From Guadua angustifolia (lineage: Eukaryota > Streptophyta > Magnoliopsida > Poales > Poaceae): a stretch of DNA of 64,000 nt. The position numbers were made by a program, and so were the translations under genes. Under the pieces are notes generated by a model. The model had not been told where the DNA came from. It made no database searches and was given only the letters and a program-made list of their open reading frames with translations. The stretch is from contig CM070515.1 in NCBI GenBank assembly GCA_036346375.1, forward strand, positions 12,360,423-12,424,422, written 5' to 3'. Below are positions 56,161 to 64,000 of the stretch, piece after piece (the stretch's first letter is position 1; each line of letters opens with the position of its first letter).

Positions 56161-56716
56161 TGCTCACATGCAAAGATAGTTGTAGCCCATACCTTTGAAC
56201 CAACAACTCGTGAAGGTCCCAAAACATTTCCGTGCTCATACGAAGCTGTGAATGACATTCACTTGGAGTCCTCATTGTCTCTTTCATCCATCCCATGCCA
56301 CTAAGGTTTGATGTCCTCGGTGGATTCTTATCAAGGTACAAAACAAAATATATTTGTGCAAGTTTTGCACCACCTAGAACAAGATCCCAAAACTCCTAGT
56401 CCTCATTAGTTGAATCATCGTTATCACTATCACTTTCAGACATCTGCAAGTATCACATAGACAAATGGGGACAAATAAGTACATAATATAACATTAGGTG
56501 ACAACAGAAAAAATAGAACATTGACAATTCACTTGCAATATGACATTGAGTGACACACAAATAACAATGATAGTTCAAATGACATCAAATAGTTCAAATG
56601 ACAAATAGATCCAGTACCACCGAACAATAAAGATTACAACCGACCACACATAATAGTTCAAATGACATCAAATAGTTCTAACGACAAATAGTTCAAATGA
56701 CACCCAACCACACACT

Positions 56717-57681
56717 TCACATTCCCTTCTTGTCCTTGTACTTCTTGCTAAGCCAGTTGAACCTGATCTCATTAGTTGGAAGGGTCATGAACATACCCCT
56801 TTGATCCTTCTTCACAAACAACTCAGTGGCAATGTAATGCTCATCTGTACCATAATCTGCCCCACAAGACACAACTAGGTCCATGACTTGTTGGATCGTG
56901 ACCTCGCCTAGCTTCCTTGATGCAAAGGCGGTGGCTGCGTCACCTATCTTTGTCACTTGGTCCTGAATAACAAGTGTTGTGCCTGACTTTGTTTTCTTTG
57001 TTGGTTTTTCTATAACACGAGCTCTTTTCTTTGTAGTTGCAATAGAAGGAGAAACCTCCTCAACCTCACCAACAACACTATTGTCATCATCAATGTGGAC
57101 ATCATGGAACTCATCCTCCCCTCCTCCAAGATCATTATCAACATTAATGGGGGCTTCTTGAGTTGGGGGTACGATGGGATTGGAACTCATAGGGTTCCAA
57201 TGATCTTGTTCATCATTAGTGATGTCACCAAAAATCACCTTAAGCTCACTCTCATTTTGGAGAGCTCTGTGCCTGAACTTCCCACATCCAGGTATTTCCT
57301 AAAAAAACACACACAAGCAACAATTTAGGCTCACACCATTACTTAAATTAGCGTCATAAATGAAAACTTTTCATAACACTCACCGCTCTCGCCTTCTTCC
57401 ACCACTCATTGTCCATGACAATCACTCCTTTTTGTTCTGTCAAAACCAGTGCCTGTCTGCTTCCTCATTAATTTTTGCCATGCTGTTAAATCCCCTTTCA
57501 ACTTGTCCCACTTATTTTTTAACTGAGTCTTGCATAACTCGATCCCGGTCATCTGGAAAAACCTATCTATCACCTCGGTATATCCAACGGTGTTCAAATG
57601 GGTGTTTGGACAATTCCCTTTCTTAACTTGTTCTTTAAACAAAGCACAAACCACCGAGGTGTACTCATCAGTCCATTCCAT
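56717..57681 (-). pseudogene. PIF/Harbinger ORF1 (Myb/SANT-like DNA-binding protein)
   Basis: Exon 1 (57384-57681, minus) begins MEWTDEYTSVVCALFKEQVK, continues YTEVIDRFFQMTGI and LKNKWDKLKGDLTAWQKL, the three-helix Myb/SANT-like fold of ORF1 proteins, and after a one-base shift near 57435 reaches DNEWWKKARA at a GTGAGT donor. An 85 bp intron (57299-57383) follows. Exon 2 (56717-57298) reads IPGCGKFRHRALQNESELK, FGDITNDEQDHW, an acidic stretch and a basic KKRARVIEKPTKK (possible nuclear signal), ending FNWLSKKYKDKKGM and stop. ORF1 binds transposon ends and helps the transposase. Apart from the frameshift it is well preserved. Confidence 0.85.
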
Positions 57682-57719
57682 TTGATCACCCTGACCATGT
57701 TTTTACAAAAAAGAATTGA

Positions 57720-58903
57720 GCATTGACATACCAAAATTCACAATTGGGTAAGCATATAACCATTGGTTCTCACACATTGGCAATACAACTATGTACTTCT
57801 ATTCTTATTTGTTCAAGTTTTAAAATTATTAACAATGTCTCTATTGTAGCATCTGTTAGCATGCATGCTCTCTACTATACAGTACTGTTAAATTGATGAT
57901 CCAAATTTAGAGATATGGCCAACTTGGGAGGCGTGGCAGGTCTTAGATTCTTGATAGCTTGGGTTAATTATTTTTCCATGTTGAATATGTGTCTTTTGTT
58001 CTTTGTGGTTTGATCTTCTTCATATGTTTTGCGTGTCGTTATTCTAACAAGTACAATATAATTAGCTACTGTATTACATGAATGAACAATTACCTAAGTA
58101 AATGGATGACTCATCAACATAAAAGGGTAGGCCACAAAATTAGATTACATGAGTTAGCAAGTGTCGAACAATACTGTGTGTCATTCTTGAGTTTGATCGT
58201 TGACTACTCGAAACTCCGGACAGCGGCCACCACCACTTCTCGGCCACGGGAACGGCCGAGTGCCACGGCCCGGCCACTTGCGACCATGGCACGACCCTGC
58301 AGTTGCCTACGACCTTGCCAGCCGGCCACGGCTTAGGCGGCCAAGCCATGGGCAGCGGCCATACCGGTCTGGCGATGTCGGCCGCGGCGAGGCAAGAACC
58401 ATGGCGCCTAAGTGCTTGCTTGCCGGTCGAGCCTGACAAAGGGAGATCGGCAGGCACTTGTTGGTGAGTGCAAAATCAGAGCTTCCATTGGCGTCGTCAC
58501 GGGATCAACATGGAGAGGCGGCGATTGGGTTCCATTCTCGCCGGATTGGGAGGCCGCCGCGCTGGGATGCTGCAAGGTCTTTGAGAGACGCAGCGGAGAT
58601 GAAACGCCCTAGGGTTGGAGAGACGCGTGAGGGAGATGAAACGCCCTAGGGCTGCGTTGATCTATCCTCTTGTGTGAACATGTACGTTTCTCATGTGTGT
58701 AACCAGTGGCAAAGGTGGGTAATTATCTGAGAACTTCATGAGTAGGTACGAAACAGTGTTTCTTGGAGTACCCCTTGAGGAGCTCCACAAAACCATGGAG
58801 CGACCCTCTAGATTCGCATTTTCACGGAGCCGAGTTACGTGGAGTGGGGTGTTTGGCTATGCGAAGTTAGAGTGGAGCTCAAAATTGAGGAGCGGAACTC
58901 TCC
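57720..58903. other. Non-coding right part of the PIF element with GC-rich patch
   Basis: This is the region upstream of ORF1. A GC-rich patch at 58210-58660 contains repeated CGGCCAC phrases and a tandem repeat GAGATGAAACGCCCTAGGG at 58597 and 58634. Its frames lack domains. Subterminal sequence GGTGTTTGGCT at 58848 mirrors 52080 on the left side (GGTGTTTGGCT), supporting a shared element. Confidence 0.55.
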
Positions 58904-58908
58904 CAAAC

Positions 58909-61900
58909 TGTAAGTTCAACCTTCATTAGTTATGGTTTTGGTGTTAATGACAAATCTAATCTTGTGTTAATGACAAATCCAATATTAAGTTTATCCCCTA
59001 ATGCGATAGTGTTATTAATGACAATCTTATATCGAGACTAACATGTTTGTTTAGAATATCTTTGCTTAGTCTCATCGCATTGAAAAATGAAAAACCCAAG
59101 GTATGTTTGCATATTCATTCTAATATTAGTTGCATACTTTGGAGTCAAGTTAAAGTATGAATATCCCCATTATATTAACCTGGCGTGCATCATGTTTCCT
59201 AATCCACACATTACATGGATGCACATATTTAGGGGAGTTTGTAGTTTAACTTGAAAGTCTCTTTGTATTGATCGATTCGTTGTTGACACATATAAGGATC
59301 AAGACAAAGAAACTAAATCCTTGAGTATATATTTAAATTGCCTAGTTATAAGTATACTCATGGTAATATAGGATATACTCCAATACGATCAAATTGGATA
59401 TGTGCATATTATGTCCAAGTCAATTATATCTATGCACATATACATGTGGGTGTATTCTATAGTTGATGATTTAGAGTAATGATCATTTCCATATAGTTTA
59501 CATATAATGGATCATTACTTTTCATCAACATGAGTATATGAAAACTTGTGTAGTTAATATATACTCATATCAATTTAAATGATAATTTAAATTGAGTTCA
59601 TTTGTCTTGTTAATCATTAAAGAACACTTCATCATGTGTTGATGGTGTTTTGTGATTAATTGAGGACAAATGAATAGTTCTTAAATATAATAAAGCATGA
59701 GTTGCATTATTGTACTTAAGACACAATTAAATCATTTTAATTGATTTAGGTTGTGCTCAATTGATCTAAAGGCATCCATTATGTGTTAATGGAGTGCAAG
59801 AGATAATTGAGACAGACCATGCATCTTGGACTAACTATTTGTATGAGTTATGATTAAGTTAGGTCCAAAGATTGATGAGATGATGAGAGCGGGACAAGGG
59901 CGGCATCATGAGTTGATGGGCGTCAAGAGTGGATCGAAGATAAAGAAGAATGCGATCGATCCCAGGAATATCAAAGTGATGATCATAAAGACCCCAAAGG
60001 GGTTGCTTGTCTTGTGGCGAAGGTATAACTAGATAGGCTAAGGACTTTGTAGTCTTTGAGTCTAGAGTTTTATCGCCGTGCTATTGAGGGTCGTTCCCTT
60101 TGCTTGAGCTTCATCATGTGTTGGTGATCTCATTCGCGTTCACTCGAGCTCAAACCATTTGGATTTGGTTTTTGCATTTGGTTTAAACCATTTGGCATGT
60201 GTTGCTAATGGGTTAAACTTATGCTTATTGCATTGGTTTTCGTGATAATGCTTTGATTTGCATGTGTTGCAAATAGGATAAGCTAGTCGCGTGGCTTTTG
60301 CGTGAAGTTCACTTTTGCATGTGTTGCATTAGTTGGCGCTCATGTTTTGGTTATAAAACAATCTTTCTAAAACTTGTGTTTGCTTGGAGCTAAGTTTTGC
60401 ATGTGTTGCAAAAGGAGCTCAAGCATGATTTGATGTTTGTGTGTTTGTATGAAGCTAGAGGCTTGCATGTGTTGCAGTAAAGAGCTCATCACGTGTGATT
60501 TGGTTTTGGTGTGAAGTTTGGTTTTGGTGTTGCATTGAACTAGAAATTGCATGTGTTGCAATTAGAGAGTTCATGCATCTTGATTGATGTTGCTTGGAGC
60601 TAGACTTTTGCATGTGTTGCAAAGAATAGTGCTCAAGCATGAGATATGTTTATTGTGTTGTTTGTAAGTTCGTTGTGCGAATAAGGCGGGGTTTATGAGT
60701 CAGAATTCGAGCATGTGAGTGGGGCTTTAGCAGGTGTTGGCAAGTTGGACCGGGTCTTGTGTTGACCTTCACATGGCTAGGGAATTAATCTCATAAACTC
60801 AGTTTGATTTGCTTATCGTTTTGCAAATAGATCTTGAGTTGGTTGTGAAATGTGTTTTCGCAATTTGGTTTGAATTCTTTGAGCATGAGCTAAGTTGGTG
60901 CAAATGTGTTTTGCGTGTGTATGATCATGTGTTGATCATCTTTGTGGCTCAAAAAGAATAAGTTTGGTTTTTGGAGAAATGGATTTGGAGTTTGAAATCT
61001 GGATTTTCTCTGTGGTAAGACACTCGCATATGCAGGAAGCTTAGTAGTTATGCATAAGAAATGACCTCTGGCATTTGTTTAATGATAGCTTTTAGCGATC
61101 TTGGCGTTCTTCGTTGAGTCTTTAGGCGGCACTACGGTGGTGGGAAGCTGAAAATGCGTATGAAATGATCATCTAAGACTAAAACACGATAGAGGTATTT
61201 TCCAAATCTGGGTGATTTTTGGTGACGAGGTCAGAGGCACTCATTGGCGAGGGATAGCCGGTAGATCAGCTAGAGCTCACTACGAAATTTCGATAATGTA
61301 GAGTATCCTAAAAGTGACCGTTAGCCAACCGTTAGAAGCTCTGCAAGCGAGTACATTCTGTCTTAGAGGGCGGTAATCTATAAAAAGCTCCATTCGCACC
61401 ATTTTGCCCCAACCAGCTATGGATTTTCTTGTGGGGGCTATAAATACCTCGGGGGCTTGGGGCAAATGTTCTTGGTGTTGTTGCTGCGTGTGTAGGAGTT
61501 GTGTGCATGTGTTGCTCTTCTCCATTTGCCTCTTGAGCTTAAGAGTGAGACTAATTGCATTTGTTGCAATTAGGAAGTGGTTTAGGTACCTCTTGTGCAT
61601 GTGTTGCACTTGAGGAGGCCTTATGCATGTGTTGCACTTGGTGACCCACGGTTGCGCGTGGTCTGTGCTCCATGAGGTTCAAGCTGGAGGCTGACTTGTT
61701 ACTCTTGGAGGTTGAGCTCTGACCCTAGACGTCAGAGGCGTCGTCTTGTGAGCTCTCAATGTGTCAAGCCCGGCAAGTTTGTGAAGGTTCTGTTGAGTCT
61801 ACAAGGCGTGAAAAACCACGACTAGTGGAACGGATGAAAGTGCTGAGCGGGAGATGGTCCAGTGGTTGGGCTTGCCTCAGCGTGGACTAGAGAGGCAGAC

Positions 61901-62239
61901 CCAAGTCTCCGAACACCTGCAGGAAAAATATCGGTTGTCTCTTTTACCTTCAAGCATTTACTTTATTGTATATTTATCAATTGCTTGATTATAATTAGAA
62001 TTGCTTAGTATTGATTGTTTGCTCAATTTAGCAATTCTAGTATAGAAGACATAATTTAGTTAGTGCACTAGTAAGCCTAGTTGATTTAGGCTTTAATTGT
62101 CAAAAGCAGAGTTTTATAAACGCCTGATATATCTTTGATTAGGTTTTGACTTAAAGTGTATTAGATCGAATTATTTTAGTGAGCGATCGAATTTTGTAAA
62201 ACTCTATTCACCACCTGAAAGCGCATCCTCGATCCTACA
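58909..62239. mobile_element. Solo LTR, about 3.3 kb, in the right end of the PIF element
   Basis: It starts TGTAAGTTCAACCTTCATTA and ends CATCCTCGATCCTACA. Perfect 5 bp repeats CAAAC (58904-58908 and 62240-62244) flank it. Removing it rejoins the PIF terminal inverted repeat. Long LTRs of about 3 kb are known from grass gypsy elements, but the superfamily cannot be set without internal sequence. It contains a periodic GCATGTGTTGC motif. No coding region is seen. Confidence 0.8.
60193..61636 (+). repeat. Recurrent TGCATGTGTTGCA motif, ten copies
   Basis: The motif (full or one base off) starts at 60193, 60259, 60316, 60398, 60474, 60548, 60609, 61504, 61596 and 61624. The first seven are spaced 57-82 bp apart. 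The sequence between copies also shares GGAGCTA and GAGCTCA phrases, pointing to amplification of a unit of roughly 70 bp that has diverged except at this core. Confidence 0.85.
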
Positions 62240-62253
62240 CAAACACCCCCTAT

Positions 62254-62408
62254 ATATGTAGATCTCTATATGGTCTTTCAAGTGTAGAATTGAAGATGCT
62301 CGCCATCCATGATCCATTATCACTCATAGTGTGCAGGAGAAACTTGAGCTTAGATACTTTGAAAGAAAAGAACGCAAAGATTTCCTTTTGCCTAATACAG
62401 AGCTGCTT
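62254..62408. other. Flank between PIF element and Micron-like MITE
   Basis: Short AT-rich flank without features. Confidence 0.5.
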
Positions 62409-62426
62409 ATATATTTATATATATAT

Positions 62427-62801
62427 GAAAAATATCTTTTACTCCTAGGAGTAGTTACTCCCACCTCTGAAATACCACCTAAACGAACTTAAAATACTCC
62501 TTTATCACTTTGGGTACACTCATATACTAATTATAAGATACTCCAATGTGAACCACATGAAAAAATTGCAAAGGAATCCATGATTTTTAGCGTATTTTGC
62601 AAATACCTTCATATACACACATAAAAAGGAGTATGTCCAAAAAATATGCATACCACCTTTGAAAAAATGTACATACCATCTAGATGATCTTATATACTTG
62701 TATACTACGTGTACATACCCCTCCGTCGCACGAGATATCTCATACGTTGTGAGATCTCTCGGCGATAGAGAGTAATTACTCCTCGTGGAGTAGAAAAGAG
62801 G

Positions 62802-62802
<1 letters not shown>
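62427..62802. mobile_element. Micron-like MITE embedded in TA repeats, 376 bp
   Basis: Subterminal inverted sequences (ACTCCTAGGAGTAGTTACTC at 62441 and its counterpart ending GGAGTAATTACTC... reversed, about 62770-62795) bound an AT-rich non-coding body. TA-rich DNA lies on the left (62409-62426) and (TA)26 on the right. The rice MITE family Micron is known to sit inside (TA)n microsatellites; the match here is by structure and size, not by sequence comparison. Confidence 0.55.

Positions 62803-62854
<52 letters not shown>
62803..62854. repeat. (TA)26 microsatellite
   Basis: Uninterrupted TA dinucleotide run of 52 bp directly next to the Micron-like element. Confidence 0.97.
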
Positions 62855-62857
<3 letters not shown>

Positions 62858-63491
62858 GGACAAAAAAACTAAATCGAACTCGATTCAAAATTACTTTAAT
62901 TATAGTAGTTAATAGATTCAAAATTGAAACGAGTCCATTTCGGGTGAAAAAAAGTTTAGTGAGATTCAGCTCGACTCGATAGTTGCTCGTTAGCTTAAAT
63001 TTAAAATAACCACTTAAATAATAAATAAAATAATTTTATATCAATTTGGAAAGAACTATGATAACGCTCATGCACGTTGATCACGCGCACCGTGCACCCA
63101 CGTGGACCCTCCATCGCGCATGCCCCACCGTGTCAGCCTCCGAGACCCCTCCCACTCAACGCGCCAGCTCAGCGAATGCATGGAGATATTTTCCGACATC
63201 CCACGCCCACTGCCGCAAGGGGCCCAAGGGCTCGGCCCAGCCACCTCGACGCAACGGAAGAGCACACGTGGAAAGAAGAAGCGTGCTGTGGTGTTCGTCG
63301 TCGCGCAGCGGATCATCGTCTTCTCATCCTCCTCGCTCGCACGCTACTGATTGCTTCACTTCGCGCAAGCTAAATAAAAGTTGTAAACCCTCTCGTTCTC
63401 TCCGACGTTCTCCATTTGATTTCTTCCTCGCCTCCGCTCTTTGTTCGTGTGGTCTCGTGATCCGCACGTGCGTGGAGTGCTTCCCGTGTTG
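62855..63491 (+). promoter_or_regulatory. Promoter region and 5' leader of the B-box gene
   Basis: CACGTG-core G-boxes occur at about 63100 (CCCACGTGGA), 63263 (ACACGTGGAA) and 63465 (GCACGTGC). They are typical binding sites of bZIP/bHLH/PIF-type factors in light-regulated genes. A TATA-like TAAATAAA lies at 63371-63378, followed by a TC-rich leader. Base composition changes from AT-rich to GC-rich at about 63080. Long frames here on both strands are composition artefacts. Confidence 0.45.
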
Positions 63492-64000
63492 ATGTGGTTG
63501 GGTGGCGTGGCGGCGATGGAGATGAAGGACGGCGGCGGAGGGGGAGGGGCGAGGAAACAGTGGCCGTGCGACTACTGCGCCGGGGAGGCGGCGGCGGTGC
63601 TGCACTGCAGGGCGGACGCGGCGCGGCTCTGCGTGGTGTGCGACCGCCACGTGCACGCCGCCAACGCTCTCTCGCGGAAGCACGTGCGGGCGCCGCTCTG
63701 CGTGGGGTGCGCGTCGCGGCCCGCCGCCGTGCGCGTCGCGGCCGGGGGAGGTCAGCCGGCGTTCCTCTGCGCGGACTGCGACGGCGTGTGCGACGGCGTG
63801 GCTCGCGTGCCCGTCGAGGCGTTCTCCGGGTGTCCCGCGGCTGCCGAGCTCGCCGCGTCCTGGGGGCTCGACCTCCCCGGCGGCGGCAGTGATGGCGAGA
63901 ACGAGGAGGAGGACGCCGTCTTCTCGGCGCTCGAATACTCGATGCTGGCGGTTGACCCCGACCTGCGCGACCTCTACGTGCCGTGCGACCCGCCGGAGGT
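63492..64000 (+). CDS. B-box zinc finger protein, CONSTANS-like/BBX, 5' part
   Basis: The frame is open from ATG 63492 to the window end (169 codons). In-frame ATGs at 63516 and 63522 are alternative starts; 63492 is the first after the TATA-like box. The first B-box (residues about 26-63) reads CDYC...CRADAARLCVVC DRHVHAANALSRKH with the Cys/His zinc ligands in place. One extra residue separates the second and third Cys compared with most members. A second, divergent B-box (about 68-110) has CVGC and FLCADCDGVCDG, lacking the usual second His pattern. GCPAAAELAASWGLDL follows, as in COL9-15-type (group III) proteins. A C-terminal CCT domain would be expected beyond the window. These nuclear proteins regulate flowering and light responses. 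GC-rich coding is normal for grass genes. Partial at the 3' end. Confidence 0.9.
   Translation, partial: MWLGGVAAMEMKDGGGGGGARKQWPCDYCAGEAAAVLHCRADAARLCVVCDRHVHAANALSRKHVRAPLCVGCASRPAAVRVAAGGGQPAFLCADCDGVCDGVARVPVEAFSGCPAAAELAASWGLDLPGGGSDGENEEEDAVFSALEYSMLAVDPDLRDLYVPCDPPE

Larger units (their letters stand above)
52489..56443 (-). pseudogene. PIF/Harbinger DDE transposase (DDE_Tnp_4 type), interrupted
   Basis: Reading leftward on the minus strand: start at 56443 (MSESDSDNDD), an in-frame TAG shortly after, then LDKNPPRTSNLSGMGWMKET and EMFWDLHELLV. A hAT element (54611-56160) interrupts next. Then come ESLAIFLFICVGN, FKHSGETISRKFDEVL and the first catalytic Asp in CIGALDGTHIRVS (about 54350). 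A solo LTR (53182-54287) follows, then NVLAVCDFDMRFTYV, a 76 bp intron (52956-53031), the second Asp in YYVVDAGYPNRPGYL (about 52930), the Glu in NVIERSFGVLKMKW (about 52790) and a stop after ALAWN. The catalytic D-D-E set is thus present. The enzyme would cut and rejoin element ends with ORF1 protein. As it stands it cannot be made. Confidence 0.9.
51982..62250 (-). mobile_element. PIF/Harbinger transposon split by three later insertions
   Basis: The left end reads GGGCCTGTTTGAGAGAGCTC. The right end, reversed, reads GGGGGTGTTTGGGAGAGTTC, interrupted by a solo LTR. TAT lies outside both ends as a possible 3 bp duplication. It carries remnants of the usual two genes on the minus strand: Myb-like ORF1 (56717-57681) and DDE transposase (52489-56443). 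Subtracting the solo LTR 53182-54287, the hAT 54611-56160, the solo LTR 58909-62239 and one duplication each leaves about 4,264 bp, a normal size for a complete element of this superfamily. Confidence 0.85.

Noticed and set aside
60193..61636. CRISPR-like array because of regularly spaced repeats
   Set aside because: Plant nuclear DNA, a repeat core of only 13 bp, spacers of variable length that are themselves related, and located inside an LTR.
63046..63492. 148-codon frame just upstream of the B-box gene
   Set aside because: Overlaps G-boxes, the TATA-like box and leader; competing frames on both strands are equally open.

Overview
The window is nuclear DNA from a grass, most probably rice or a close Oryza relative. 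Plant-type split genes are scattered among Stowaway, Tourist and Micron-like MITEs, Helitrons, CACTA, hAT, MULE and PIF/Harbinger DNA transposons, and LINE and LTR retroelements. Three hairpins match grass miR169. These identifications come from reading the sequence; no database search was run.

Layout. At 0.8-2.4 kb lies an intact seven-exon bHLH transcription factor gene (298 codons, subfamily XII, BEE/CIB-like). From 2.4 to 17.5 kb there is no recognisable gene, only a Helitron with a Helitron-like tandem array, a Stowaway MITE, a small hAT-like element and simple repeats. A tRNA-Val(AAC) gene is at 17.57 kb on the minus strand. From 19.6 to 24.75 kb a 5'-truncated LINE carries two nested insertions (a hAT element and a second LINE). 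It has landed in an intron of a decayed cysteine-rich transmembrane (CYSTM-like) gene whose other exons are at 24.8-25.5 kb.

From 27 to 43 kb there are three MIR169-type hairpins (27.1, 38.5 and 42.7 kb). All three read as canonical miR169 precursors on the minus strand, each with a TATA box about 90-130 bp upstream. The first two are separated by a decayed CACTA transposon and a scrambled segment. In that segment a roughly 2.5 kb block (CACTA 3' end, flank, MIR169, downstream flank) is duplicated. One copy has lost its MIR169 part and is interwoven with pieces of a decayed Ty3/gypsy element. A hAT-like element (40.1 kb), a 3.6 kb MULE with long terminal inverted repeats (43.15-46.74 kb), a second Helitron, a Tourist-like MITE and another hAT follow.

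From 51.98 to 62.25 kb lies a PIF/Harbinger transposon with remnants of both its genes (Myb-like ORF1 and DDE transposase). It is interrupted by two solo LTRs and a hAT element, each with a target-site duplication; taking these out by coordinate leaves about 4.26 kb. A Micron-like MITE embedded in a (TA)n microsatellite comes next. The window ends inside a B-box (CONSTANS-like/BBX) gene starting near 63.49 kb.

Functionally the window has two regulatory protein genes at its ends, a tRNA gene and a small MIR169 cluster. The rest is mobile DNA in nested layers whose insertion order can be read from target-site duplications.
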